IMG/VR virus record: IMGVR_UViG_3300014502_000014
Coordinates: 1-41,900 of that record
DNA: 41,900 bases
Reading direction: 5' to 3' (one strand)
Source of the DNA: a virus
Part shown: piece by piece, positions 1 to 6,769 of the stretch
Layout: every line of letters begins with the position of its first letter
Numbering within the stretch: position 1 is the first letter of the stretch
Notes under the pieces: model-generated
The model's database searches: none
Told to the model about the DNA's origin: nothing
The model's input: only the letters and a program-made list of their open reading frames with translations
Translations under genes and position numbers: made by a program

Positions 1-73
1 CGTGTTGAAGCCGGGTGAAACGGAAATAATATATTTTGGAATTTGGGGCAGGGCTGTGGTGGGAATGTAAATA

Positions 74-123
74 TGGTGGGCGATTCAAGATTCGAACTTG
101 AGACCCCAGTCTTATCAGGACTG
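74..123. repeat. attL: 50-bp direct repeat, 3' fragment of tRNA-Ile
   Basis: This 50-bp segment is identical to 41778-41827. It covers the CCA end, acceptor 3' strand, T arm and part of the anticodon arm of tRNA-Ile read on the minus strand. The match begins exactly at the tgg that encodes CCA, and both flanks diverge (a at 73 against g at 41777; a at 124 against t at 41828). Only the 3' part of the tRNA is present here, so it is the left attachment site and not a tRNA gene. Confidence 0.93.
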
Positions 124-191
124 AAGGGCTAGAAATAGAACATCTGTACTAATTATGGTTAACTGTGGTGTTCCTCCTTTTTGTGTTTAAT

Positions 192-749
192 TTATTTCGT
201 TGAAATGATAATTATAATGCCTAAAATGATACCCAGAAGAATAATAATACCGCAGCCTATTAACAAGTTTTTAGATCGAACATTGTTTCGGGCTTTCATT
301 CGTTCTTTCTCTTCTTCGGCAATGCGCTGTTTTTCTTCATCAGTTAATGGCATCGCTTGTTTTCCCCCTGAATTTAGTTTGGCACCGCTCCCATCGTAAT
401 ATTTCTTTAATTCACTCACAACTTCTGGATTATTAAAAGCGATTTTACATTCATACATCAGGCCGCCATGTTCTCTTTCCGAAGAATTTAATGATACTAT
501 CCGAGCATCCATATCTCCATCTCTATCAACGAGAGGTGCAATTATTTTAGCCGTTGATTTATGCAAAAAACCAATTTGCTCGCCGTTCATTCGCGCAACC
601 TTTATAGCATTTTTATCATACGGATTCTTTACGTGCGTCAGAATTAAAGATTCTCCGACCTGGCACCTGCTTAATATTTCCTGGCGGCTGGAACCATCAT
701 CGTTATCATAAGAATAACCAGCGATATTCACCGCAAATGGTCTTTCCAC
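192..749 (-). CDS. HIRAN-domain protein with C-terminal membrane anchor
   Basis: The 185-aa protein starts with GTG; its start overlaps the stop of the repressor gene by one base (TAGTG), so the two are probably translationally coupled. Residues about 5-75 match the HIRAN pattern: NIAGYSYDNDDGSSRQ, then NPYDKNAIKV and IGFLHKSTAKI. HIRAN domains bind DNA ends or stalled forks in helicases such as HLTF and also occur alone in phages. Residues about 137-157 are charged, and residues about 160-183 form one very hydrophobic helix before a short STK tail, so the protein looks tail-anchored with its HIRAN domain in the cytoplasm. It is expressed leftward with the repressor and so is probably made in the lysogen. 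That suggests a lysogenic-conversion or superinfection role, which is inference. Confidence 0.75.
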   Translation of the reverse strand: MERPFAVNIAGYSYDNDDGSSRQEILSRCQVGESLILTHVKNPYDKNAIKVARMNGEQIGFLHKSTAKIIAPLVDRDGDMDARIVSLNSSEREHGGLMYECKIAFNNPEVVSELKKYYDGSGAKLNSGGKQAMPLTDEEKQRIAEEEKERMKARNNVRSKNLLIGCGIIILLGIILGIIIIISTK

Positions 750-1477
750 TAATCTATCCCTCTACCGTTTTTCCATCCACCCCAAGTGATAACCATGCCC
801 AATAATTCCACTTCAGAAGGCTCCATATCTTGGTAATGATTATTTGATGCCTTCAGCCGGTATTTGCCCTCTTTAGTTTTTTCAACATGTCTTGCGATCA
901 CCGAATTTCCTAAGCGTACAATATAAATTCGCTTACCTAAATATGAATGCTCAGGTAATACGACTAAATATTGCCCTTTGTATATTCCATCGCCTTCCAG
1001 CGAATCACCTGAAGCGCGTAAAGTATAGAGGTCTTTCCTTCCAGCAAAATCACCGAGTTCTATTTTCGGAACCCGAACAGTTTCTCCATTTTGCTGCTCT
1101 TCAGGGAACGGAGTTCCACAAGGAATGTTTCCAAGAAAAGGAAGTTCTTCTAATATACTAGGATTTTCCATGTAGTTAATTTTGGCTTCTTTCAACATTA
1201 AATCTATCTCCGCAATCGTTTTTCGTGCCCGCTCTTCAACATTGTAATCGATATAACCCATTAAATAGTTCAAATCAGTACCCAATACATCAGCAAATTT
1301 TTTAATGGTAAAGATGCCAGGATTTGGAGTCATATCTTTTTCAATATCATCGACATATCCTTGATGCATTCCCATTTCTTTGCCGAGGCGGTATTTAGAC
1401 CAGCCTTTCTTTTCACGAAGCGCTTTTATTCGTTGCCCCAATGTCATTTCTACCATTAGTAAAATTCCTTGTACCAT
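749..1477 (-). CDS. CI/LexA-type phage repressor (XRE HTH plus S24 domain)
   Basis: This is the likely lysogeny repressor, 242 aa. The start at 1477 is chosen because GGGAGG lies 7 nt upstream; Met8 (1456, preceded by AAGGA) is an alternative. An XRE helix-turn-helix occupies residues about 13-75 (RIKALREKKGWSKYRLGKEM). The C-terminal half is an S24 self-cleaving peptidase domain with a Cys120-Gly121 cleavage pair (UmuD also uses Cys-Gly) and the nucleophile Ser159 in ASGDSLEG. The general-base lysine expected 37 residues after the serine (Ser119/Lys156 in E. coli LexA) is Arg196, in VIARHV. The gene is divergent from a Cro-like gene across a palindromic operator. Confidence 0.88.
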   Translation of the reverse strand: MVQGILLMVEMTLGQRIKALREKKGWSKYRLGKEMGMHQGYVDDIEKDMTPNPGIFTIKKFADVLGTDLNYLMGYIDYNVEERARKTIAEIDLMLKEAKINYMENPSILEELPFLGNIPCGTPFPEEQQNGETVRVPKIELGDFAGRKDLYTLRASGDSLEGDGIYKGQYLVVLPEHSYLGKRIYIVRLGNSVIARHVEKTKEGKYRLKASNNHYQDMEPSEVELLGMVITWGGWKNGRGID

Positions 1478-1490
1478 TTGCGTACCTCCC

Positions 1491-1551
1491 ATTATAAAAC
1501 ATAATTGCAAATTTGCAATCGTTAAAATAATCCTACTAAACCTATTGACAA
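1491..1551 (-). promoter_or_regulatory. leftward (repressor) promoter region
   Basis: Two minus-strand candidates are visible. The first is TTGTCA (1546-1551) with TATTTT (1524-1529), spacing 16, which leaves the GGGAGG ribosome-binding site inside the transcript. The second is TTGCAA (1513-1518) with a perfect TATAAT (1491-1496), spacing 16. Its start point would fall near 1484, inside the ribosome-binding site, and would suit initiation at the internal Met codon at 1456. Both overlap or flank the palindromic operator, as expected for repressor autoregulation. Confidence 0.5.
1504..1519. promoter_or_regulatory. palindromic operator between repressor and Cro-like gene
   Basis: ATTGCAAATTTGCAAT is a perfect 16-bp inverted repeat in the divergent intergenic region. 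It overlaps the leftward promoter elements and lies about 26 bp upstream of the rightward -35 box. The position suggests a CI/Cro operator. I saw no second exact copy nearby. Confidence 0.6.
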
Positions 1552-1572
1552 AATACAAGTAGGTGGTAATAT
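1545..1572 (+). promoter_or_regulatory. rightward early promoter (PR-like)
   Basis: A consensus -35 TTGACA (1545-1550) is followed after 16 nt by TAATAT (1567-1572); TATATT at 1570-1575 is an alternative -10. It would transcribe the Cro-like gene and probably the early operon. The -35 overlaps the opposite-strand TTGTCA box, so the two promoters face each other. Confidence 0.65.
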
Positions 1573-1617
1573 ATTATTAACGTTAAATATTTTCTACTAT
1601 CCAAAAGGAGTTACACC

Positions 1618-1836
1618 TTGAAAGAATTAATAAAAGCTATCGAGCATCTAAAAATCGACAAGGGGATTGATGATAAACAATTCGCTAAAAGTATCGAACT
1701 TGACCCGGGAGCATGGTCTCGGAAAAAGAGGAACATTACAAAATTGACTAAATATGACCTTGACATGATTGTTATCAAATATCCCGAATTAAAAGAGGCG
1801 GTCTGTAATTCCATCGGCGTAGTAAATAATATTTAA
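1618..1836 (+). CDS. small Cro-like HTH protein
   Basis: The 72-aa protein starts at TTG 1618, 7 nt after AAAAGGAG. The sequence DDKQFAKSIELDPGAWSRKKRNITKLTKYDLDMIVIKYPEL has the look of a minimal Cro/CI-type helix-turn-helix, with a Q-F-A helix, a turn, a recognition helix and a final hydrophobic helix. It is the first rightward gene opposite the repressor, the usual position of cro. Binding to the 1504-1519 palindrome is inferred from position only. The match to the HTH family is moderate. Confidence 0.6.
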   Translation: MKELIKAIEHLKIDKGIDDKQFAKSIELDPGAWSRKKRNITKLTKYDLDMIVIKYPELKEAVCNSIGVVNNI

Positions 1837-1873
1837 CTATTTTAGTTTATTAGAACAAAAGAAGGACACTGAC

Positions 1874-2101
1874 ATGGCAGAAAACATCTTTGGCGACAGC
1901 ATACTGACCGCATTGACCGGCAGCTATCCCGGCCAAAACGACCCGGACGTTTGTCCCCGCTGCGGCGGCCATCGTTCCTGGTACAAAGAACAGTTATCTC
2001 ACGGTGAAATTGTCCTGATTAGCTGTCCGGAATGCAGTGCAGCGATCCGTGCCTGGTGGGAAAAACGGGAGAACGTCAATGTACACAGCAAACTCAATTA
2101 A
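1874..2101 (+). CDS. small zinc-ribbon protein
   Basis: The 75-aa protein of unknown function starts at ATG 1874 after GAAGGACACTGAC. Two CxxC pairs, CPRCGG (residues 27-30) and CPEC (residues 51-54), sit about 20 residues apart and probably bind one zinc as a ribbon. The C-terminal AAIRAWWEKREN is amphipathic. The gene overlaps the next one by 23 nt, so it belongs to a tightly packed early operon. Confidence 0.65.
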   Translation: MAENIFGDSILTALTGSYPGQNDPDVCPRCGGHRSWYKEQLSHGEIVLISCPECSAAIRAWWEKRENVNVHSKLN

Positions 2102-2291
2102 CCGCATCGATTACCGCGATTACATGCTTGCGGATTGCGTCTGCCCTGATTGCGGCACGCTCTTCCAGCTGCGTATCCATAAGACACATTACGAATCAAC
2201 CAAAAAATTCAGCGGCCGTGTCCCTGTCCGTTGCTCACCGTGCGCGCAGAAACGGTTACACGAAAACGACTGGATGAAGGTGGAGAAATGA
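2079..2291 (+). CDS. small zinc-ribbon protein
   Basis: The 70-aa protein starts at ATG 2079, preceded by GGGAG, inside the end of the previous gene. Residues CVCPDCG near position 22 and CSPCAQK near position 55 form two cysteine pairs typical of a zinc ribbon. Function is not recognised. Its stop overlaps the next start in ATGA, which supports translational coupling. Confidence 0.65.
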   Translation: MYTANSINRIDYRDYMLADCVCPDCGTLFQLRIHKTHYESTKKFSGRVPVRCSPCAQKRLHENDWMKVEK

Positions 2292-2521
2292 CAACGACAG
2301 GACGTCCACGCGGCAGGCCGCGCAGTTTAACCTTTGACGAATTAGTGACGATCGGGAAGGCCAGGCCGTATTGGGCTGCAGATAAAGCAAATAAAAACGA
2401 AGGAGGCACGCAATTAAATAACTCAAGTGGTAAAGCTACATACATTGTATCTAATAACTTGCGCACACTCAAGCGGCTGGCCCGACAACAGCAATTGGAA
2501 AGGCTGTCTGTTATCAGCTGA
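2288..2521 (+). CDS. small basic protein with AT-hook-like N-terminus
   Basis: The 77-aa protein starts at ATG 2288 after GGTGGAGAA, overlapping the upstream stop. The N-terminus TTTGRPRGRPRSL resembles an AT-hook (GRP core with flanking basic residues), which binds the minor groove of AT-rich DNA. The remainder is polar and basic, ending in RTLKRLARQQQLERL, a likely helix. A DNA-binding role in early control is plausible; nothing more specific can be said. Confidence 0.6.
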   Translation: MTTTGRPRGRPRSLTFDELVTIGKARPYWAADKANKNEGGTQLNNSSGKATYIVSNNLRTLKRLARQQQLERLSVIS

Positions 2522-2591
2522 CAGCGAATGAGGGGCGGGGGACTGGAACGTGGTGGTTGAGGTTTCCCGCCCCTCAGTAAGGAGTAACATA

Positions 2592-3263
2592 ATGCAGAAA
2601 ATCACGATCAAAGAAATACAGCACAACGAAGGCGACAACAAACCCTTTGTCGTTATCACCATGGACGGCGCCAAGATGTCTTCCTTTGATACGAAGCTGG
2701 GGGATTTGAAACCCGGCGCCGTATTGGAAGTTGAATTACAGGTCAAAGGCAAATACACCAATATCAAGGAATGGAAACTGGTAAATGCAGCCCCAGCATC
2801 TACGCCGTTATTCCCGTCCGCTCTTCCCCAGCCTGCCGTTGACCGTTCGTTGGAGATTGCCTGTTTAAAAGAAGTAGGGGAACTTTACAGAAATTTTGTC
2901 GGGGATCCCGAGGTAAGAATCCATATTTGTGTGGAAGTCTGTAATAGAGCCTTTGATAAATACTGGCAGATCATCGACCGGGGACTGGATAACCTGCTGG
3001 GTGAAACAAAAGCGCCTGATATTGAAACAAAACCCGCGGCCGCGGGAAATAATACCGGCAAATCCACATTAACGGAGACGGCTGCTGTCCCTGAATTCAA
3101 AGCCAGTCATGAGCTTTTTAATTACGCGCTGAAACGCGGTTTCACCATCGAAAAGTTAAAAGACACACTGGGGATTTCCAGCCCTTCGGAAGTTAAAGAT
3201 ATTAAGGCGGCAACGATAAAACTTTATCCCACCGGGATGTATACAGGAGAGAAGAAACTATGA
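2592..3263 (+). CDS. OB-fold-like protein, possible nucleic-acid binder
   Basis: The 223-aa protein starts at ATG 2592 with AAGGAG 7 nt upstream. Residues 1-60 (ITIKEIQHNEGDNKPFVVITMDG, then LGDLKPGAVLEVELQVKGKYTNIKEWKLV) have the strand pattern of an OB fold like those of small single-stranded-DNA-binding or resistance-plasmid proteins. A proline/alanine linker follows, then a helical middle (about 85-140), a low-complexity stretch and a C-terminal helical segment. It sits just upstream of the structured region and PRTRC operon and could be the phage single-strand-binding protein. That assignment is inference. Confidence 0.5.
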   Translation: MQKITIKEIQHNEGDNKPFVVITMDGAKMSSFDTKLGDLKPGAVLEVELQVKGKYTNIKEWKLVNAAPASTPLFPSALPQPAVDRSLEIACLKEVGELYRNFVGDPEVRIHICVEVCNRAFDKYWQIIDRGLDNLLGETKAPDIETKPAAAGNNTGKSTLTETAAVPEFKASHELFNYALKRGFTIEKLKDTLGISSPSEVKDIKAATIKLYPTGMYTGEKKL

Positions 3264-3487
3264 GCAGCAATCTCAACATTAAAATCGAGAACATCCGCAA
3301 TGTCGAAATCAAATCAAAATGCGTCCCGATCAAGGACCATCCACCGAAGATCGTCACCGCCGTGCATTTCGAATACGACGGCGATCCTTCGATGATGGAA
3401 GATCTGCTCACACTGGAAACGGAAGGCCAGCGCATCAACGCCGCCTTCGACAGTCCGCAATTCAAGCTCGACATGGACAAAAAGTAG
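3260..3487 (+). CDS. conserved-looking small protein of unknown function
   Basis: The 75-aa protein overlaps the previous stop by ATGA, with AGGAGAG just upstream. It reads as beta strands (NIKIENIRNVEIKSK, KIVTAVHFEYDGDP) followed by a helix (MMEDLLTLETEGQRI) and a final strand (FKLDMDK). I do not recognise a family. It is the last gene before the 243-bp structured stretch that precedes the PRTRC operon. Confidence 0.6.
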   Translation: MSSNLNIKIENIRNVEIKSKCVPIKDHPPKIVTAVHFEYDGDPSMMEDLLTLETEGQRINAAFDSPQFKLDMDKK

Positions 3488-3502
3488 CTACCAAATGTGT
3501 GC

Positions 3503-3715
3503 GGGAATGCCCGGGCGGGATGGTGTAGGGAGTGATCAGCCGCTAAACTGGTCACCGAACCCGGGCCACAGGATTCCCAAACCGATTAGATAGCGGGCGG
3601 CAGGGTTAATGATGGAAACAAATGAACCATCCTGACCGCCCAACAGCCCGATAGATTAAACCGGGCGGGTGAGAGGTTTTGGCGTCTCCTAACGCCCCTT
3701 CCCTCTCACCCGCCC
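3503..3715 (+). ncRNA. candidate structured RNA or DNA element (three GC-rich hairpins)
   Basis: The 243-bp gap upstream of parB has no plausible gene but pairs extensively. Hairpin 1: GGGAAT (3503-3508) with ATTCCC (3573-3578), GCCCGGG (3509-3515) with CCCGGGC (3560-3566), CGG (3516-3518) with CCG (3555-3557), and TGATCAG (3533-3539) with CTGGTCA (3548-3554). Hairpin 2: GGGCGG (3595-3600) with CCGCCC (3636-3641), CAG (3601-3603) with CTG, and GATGG (3611-3615) with CCATC (3627-3631). Hairpin 3: a perfect 14-bp stem (3663-3676 with 3702-3715) enclosing GGCGT/ACGCC and the loop CTCCTA. All three carry a GGGCGG box. It could be a cis-acting leader, a separate RNA or a set of ParB-binding palindromes. 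I do not recognise a known RNA family. Confidence 0.5.
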
Positions 3716-3730
3716 AATGGAGAAAAGAAG

Positions 3731-4738
3731 ATGGAGCAATCAAACTTCGCACCCCAGGCGATCACGTTCGTCACGATCGACGGCATCTCGCCGAATCCGT
3801 TTCAGCCGCCTTCCCGCCTGCAGGTGGATGCGGCCACCGCGGAGAAGTTCGGCCGGTCGATCATGGAGAACGGCCTGCAGCAATACCCCATCGTCCGTGC
3901 CAAAGAATGCGACTTCGAAATCATCGACGGCTGGCGCCGCCTTGCCGGTTACCGCTGGCTGGTGCAGCACGAGCATATGGAACTTTACCGCAACATGCCG
4001 GTGATCGTCGTCGAGCGCACGGACAAACAGATGGCGGAAGACATCCTGGAGACCGGCACGGTCCGGGATGAACTTACCCCGCTTGACCTGGCGCACCTGT
4101 ACAAACGGATGCAGGATGAACTGGATATCACCCAGGAAGAGATCGCCAAAAAGCACAACTGCTCGCAGGGTGAGATCGCCAATACCATCCGCCTGCTGGA
4201 ACTGCCGGACGAATATCAGAAGATGCTTATTTCTCACGAAATAACGGAGACGCACGCGCGCACTTTGCTGCAATTGTTGAAATTTCCTGCGGAGATGGCC
4301 CAACTGGCGGCCCGCGTGCGGGATGAACACCTGACGGTCAACGCCTTGGAATTCGAGATCAAGAACCTTTTGCACAAGGAAACCAAGCCGCGCAAAACCG
4401 TGCAGATCGAAAGGAACGCCACGCCGCCCGCACATACCCCGCCGCCGCCTGTCAAGAAACAGGAAGCTACAAAACCCACCGAGCAGGAAACCGACGAAAA
4501 TAGGGACGCTCTCAATAAAGAAGGCGAGACGCATGAGATCAAACCCCCGGTGATCGTCCAGGTCAATACCGCGCCGCGCAAACTCACGCTGAATGAAACC
4601 GGCAGCGGAAATGTCTTTGCCGGGGTGATGAAACTGGGCAAACAGGGCTTTTTCAAAACGCTGCCCGGCACGTTGGAAACCGCGGATGTCGGTGCATTCC
4701 TGTCAGATGCCGAAGAATACTGGAAAGGAGCTAAATAA
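3731..4738 (+). CDS. ParB-like protein of the PRTRC cassette
   Basis: This 335-aa protein has the ParB/Srx N-terminal fold: NPFQPP (22-27), the nucleotide-binding-type IIDGWRR (64-70) and the helix VRDELTPLDLAHL (111-123). A KorB/ParB helix-turn-helix follows (ITQEEIAKKHNCSQGEIANT, 133-152). Residues 220-290 are a Pro/Lys/Glu-rich linker, and about 45 C-terminal residues form an extra small domain. ParB proteins bind DNA sites and clamp with CTP. No ParA ATPase is encoded nearby, so this is not a normal partition pair. A ribosome-binding site (GGAG, 3719-3722) directly follows hairpin 3. The gene overlaps the ubiquitin-like gene by one base. Confidence 0.88.
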   Translation: MEQSNFAPQAITFVTIDGISPNPFQPPSRLQVDAATAEKFGRSIMENGLQQYPIVRAKECDFEIIDGWRRLAGYRWLVQHEHMELYRNMPVIVVERTDKQMAEDILETGTVRDELTPLDLAHLYKRMQDELDITQEEIAKKHNCSQGEIANTIRLLELPDEYQKMLISHEITETHARTLLQLLKFPAEMAQLAARVRDEHLTVNALEFEIKNLLHKETKPRKTVQIERNATPPAHTPPPPVKKQEATKPTEQETDENRDALNKEGETHEIKPPVIVQVNTAPRKLTLNETGSGNVFAGVMKLGKQGFFKTLPGTLETADVGAFLSDAEEYWKGAK

Positions 4739-4947
4739 TGGCAGAACTAAAGAGGAAGTTTATTTACGAGAACAAAGAATATCCGGACCCGGATCCCGCC
4801 ATGACAGTGGATGACGTCCGCCAGAATTATGCGCAATTCTTCCCTGAACTGGCCAGCGCCGAAACCAAAAGCGAAGTCAAGAAAAAGGGCACCCCGGACC
4901 AATACACCGAATACACCTTCAAAAAAAGGGTCGGGACAAAAGGCTAA
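4738..4947 (+). CDS. PRTRC protein C, prokaryotic ubiquitin-like modifier
   Basis: The 69-aa protein starts at ATG 4738 in TAATG, with AAAGGAG 7 nt upstream. Its pattern agrees with PRTRC system protein C (Prok_Ub family): KFIYENKEYPDPDP (residues 7-20), TVDDVRQNYAQFFPELASA (23-41) and a final strand YTEYTFKKRVGTKG (56-69). The chain ends in a free glycine after a flexible basic tail, as needed for adenylation by an E1 and transfer to a lysine or other acceptor. It lies in one operon with E2-like, JAB and E1-like genes. Conjugation is inferred; the target is unknown. Ending exactly in Gly means no protease is needed to mature it. Confidence 0.85.
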   Translation: MAELKRKFIYENKEYPDPDPAMTVDDVRQNYAQFFPELASAETKSEVKKKGTPDQYTEYTFKKRVGTKG

Positions 4948-4951
4948 ATTT

Positions 4952-5218
4952 ATGAACACGGAAATTCAGGCAAAACTGATAAAGGCGCTGCGGACCGTTC
5001 CGGCCAAGCCGCTGAAACTGATCGACCTGGTCAACCAGGTCGCCGGTCCGGACGGCGTGGTGAATACCAAAATGCTGGAACAACGGCAGGATAAAGTCAA
5101 CCTGGCCGTGGCCGAGGCCCGCGCTTACACCCGCGCCACGCAGCACGCCAGAAAAGCGCTTTCGGGATTACTGACGGGAAAGAAAGGACAAAGGTACGAC
5201 ATCGATGACGATGACTGA
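4952..5218 (+). CDS. unknown small helical protein in the PRTRC operon
   Basis: The 88-aa protein starts at ATG 4952 after AAGGCTAAATTT, 4 nt past the ubiquitin-like gene. Predicted helices (IQAKLIKALRTV, LIDLVNQVAG, DKVNLAVAEARAYTRATQHARKALSGLL) resemble a winged or short helical bundle, and it ends in the acidic tail DIDDDD. I do not recognise it as a standard PRTRC component. Its place between the modifier and the E2-like gene makes it a candidate substrate, adaptor or DNA-binding partner. It overlaps the next gene by 14 nt. Confidence 0.65.
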   Translation: MNTEIQAKLIKALRTVPAKPLKLIDLVNQVAGPDGVVNTKMLEQRQDKVNLAVAEARAYTRATQHARKALSGLLTGKKGQRYDIDDDD

Positions 5219-6110
5219 TATATCTCCACTGGATGATATCGCCCGGTATCTGTTCGCCGGTTGTCCGCCATCCCTGACCTGGCTGGAAGACCTGCTGCAT
5301 AACGCCAAATACAACGAGGTTTTCCTTGGGCTGGTGCGCGAATATCTGCCCGCGCATGAGCGGGAGATCATGGAGCAAACCACGGAGGACAAGATCGGGC
5401 TGTTCATCAGATATTTCGGGGAAGAATATTTCGAGCTGGACGACAGTTATGAGGGCGCCTTCGAGGAAGGAAGGGAATTAATGTCCAACTTCATCGGGTT
5501 CTGCCCGGCCTTTCCACGCGGCACGGACGATGAAGAGTACCACGAATTCCAGGATAAGCGCCACGGCCTGATCATGCTGATGTCGCTGATTTCCTCGCCC
5601 TATGAACCGCCGGAGGATTTTCAGGGCTGCCACGGTTACATCCCGCGCAGCAGCGGCGGCGAACGGATCCCCATGATCGAATGGATAAAGGATAATATCG
5701 GCGCGGACGCGGCCAAAAAGATCCCGGCCCGGGGCTGGCAGCCTGCCGAGCTGATGAAGATGACCAAAGGCAGCAAATTCAGCGCGCTGGCGGATTACGC
5801 AGACATCATCCACCATTCCACCGGCAACTGGTGGCTGGACAATGAGCAGCAGGATTGGGATCCGCCCAGCTGGGACCGGCGGGAAATCGATAGGCTGATG
5901 GAACAAAACCTGCAGGCGGAAGAATTATTTAACCGCGTCTATACCCTTTGCGATTGGCTGGAAGAAAAACCGCACGCCCGCTTTCTGCAAATGTTGAACT
6001 ATTTGCAGAATTACAAAAAATCATGGAAAGCAGCTGGGACTTTAACTATGGTATTCGGAGAAGAAAATGGCAAAGAAGACCATTGCCCGGAAAAACTCAG
6101 ACAACTTTAA
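5205..6110 (+). CDS. unknown 301-aa PRTRC operon protein (position of protein F)
   Basis: ATG 5205 is used; ATG 5211 is also possible. No catalytic motif is obvious. The protein is acidic and rich in Trp, Tyr and Phe, with mostly helical segments: LEDLLHNAKYNEVFLGLVREYLP near residue 25, LIMLMSLISSPYEPPEDF near 125, HHSTGNWWLDNEQQDWDPPSW near 205 and FLQMLNYLQNYKKSW near 265. PRTRC cassettes usually carry a large protein F here, but I could not confirm sequence similarity. It overlaps the E2-like gene by 44 nt, so the two are probably translated together. Confidence 0.7.
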   Translation: MTMTDISPLDDIARYLFAGCPPSLTWLEDLLHNAKYNEVFLGLVREYLPAHEREIMEQTTEDKIGLFIRYFGEEYFELDDSYEGAFEEGRELMSNFIGFCPAFPRGTDDEEYHEFQDKRHGLIMLMSLISSPYEPPEDFQGCHGYIPRSSGGERIPMIEWIKDNIGADAAKKIPARGWQPAELMKMTKGSKFSALADYADIIHHSTGNWWLDNEQQDWDPPSWDRREIDRLMEQNLQAEELFNRVYTLCDWLEEKPHARFLQMLNYLQNYKKSWKAAGTLTMVFGEENGKEDHCPEKLRQL

Positions 6111-6765
6111 ATGGACGGTACCGGAAAAGTTGAACGTGCCCGCCGATCCCTTGCAGGCGCGGCTGGATTTCCATAATCAGGCATGCGTACTGACAGTTTA
6201 CGATGAGATCAATGAAACGCGAGTTGTCTCTGCGCTGGATGTGGCGCAGGCGCTGGCCAAAGAACTGGCCTTCACATCGCCCTTGTTGCCGCCGCATACC
6301 TTGTGGTGGGCCAATACGGACAGCGGCCCTGCGACCGCGCTTTACGAGGCGCCGCGTATCCGCAAAGTGGCACTGCAGACCGATGCCATGAAGCCGCCGC
6401 AGCGGTATACTATCCCGCTGCCGGGCCTGATCTTCATCGTCGTGCCGGGGAAAGCGCCCTGGGTTTATGCGGTCGAAAAATATCCACAATCTGTCACCGA
6501 TCCGGTATTTGCCGCCCCGCTGTGCAATGTCTTCGCCGCCGGCAATACCTGCCCCGGCAACCAGAAATACAGCAACGACCCGGCGCAGATCGTGGAAACG
6601 TTCTTCCTCAGTTTCTTCACCCGGGCGGCGAATCTGGACAAGCGTTCGAAGAAATTCCCACAGGACGTTTCCAAATTATGGAAATTCCTGGACGGTAAAA
6701 AAGAATTCCCGCTGAACGACATGATCCGGCAGGGCACGGTCAAAGACCTGATGAGTTTAAGGTGA
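6067..6765 (+). CDS. PRTRC protein B, E2-like conjugating protein
   Basis: The 232-aa protein starts at ATG 6067 after GGAGAAGAA, inside the end of the previous gene. It fits PRTRC protein B / prokaryotic E2 family D: SPLLPPHTLWW (71-81), PLPGLIFIV (117-125), WVYAV (132-136), APLCNVFAAGNTCPGN (150-165) and the helix IVETFFLSFFTRAANL (175-190). Cys162, in GNTCPGN just after the conserved Asn154, is the likely thioester-forming cysteine. It would accept the ubiquitin-like protein from the ThiF/E1-like enzyme and pass it to a target. No E3 is visible. Confidence 0.83.
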   Translation: MAKKTIARKNSDNFKWTVPEKLNVPADPLQARLDFHNQACVLTVYDEINETRVVSALDVAQALAKELAFTSPLLPPHTLWWANTDSGPATALYEAPRIRKVALQTDAMKPPQRYTIPLPGLIFIVVPGKAPWVYAVEKYPQSVTDPVFAAPLCNVFAAGNTCPGNQKYSNDPAQIVETFFLSFFTRAANLDKRSKKFPQDVSKLWKFLDGKKEFPLNDMIRQGTVKDLMSLR

Positions 6766-6769
6766 ACGA

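Noticed and set aside
74-123. Second tRNA gene at the left end
   Set aside because: Only the 3' part from anticodon stem to CCA is present; sequence beyond 123 cannot form D arm or acceptor 5' strand.
892-1161. 89-aa plus-strand open frame opposite the repressor
   Set aside because: The opposite strand encodes a repressor with clear motifs, and this frame has no ribosome-binding site or recognisable feature.
3663-3715. Intrinsic terminator upstream of parB
   Set aside because: The 14-bp stem is strong but no T run follows it; the sequence after it is CAATGGAG, leading to the ribosome-binding site.
3740-4534. 264-aa minus-strand open frame opposite the ParB-like gene
   Set aside because: It is a shadow in GC-rich sequence of a clear ParB gene, with no ribosome-binding site and no domain.
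3731-4738. Plasmid-type ParA/ParB partition system
   Set aside because: No ParA Walker ATPase is encoded nearby or elsewhere, and the element is integrated with att sites and an integrase.
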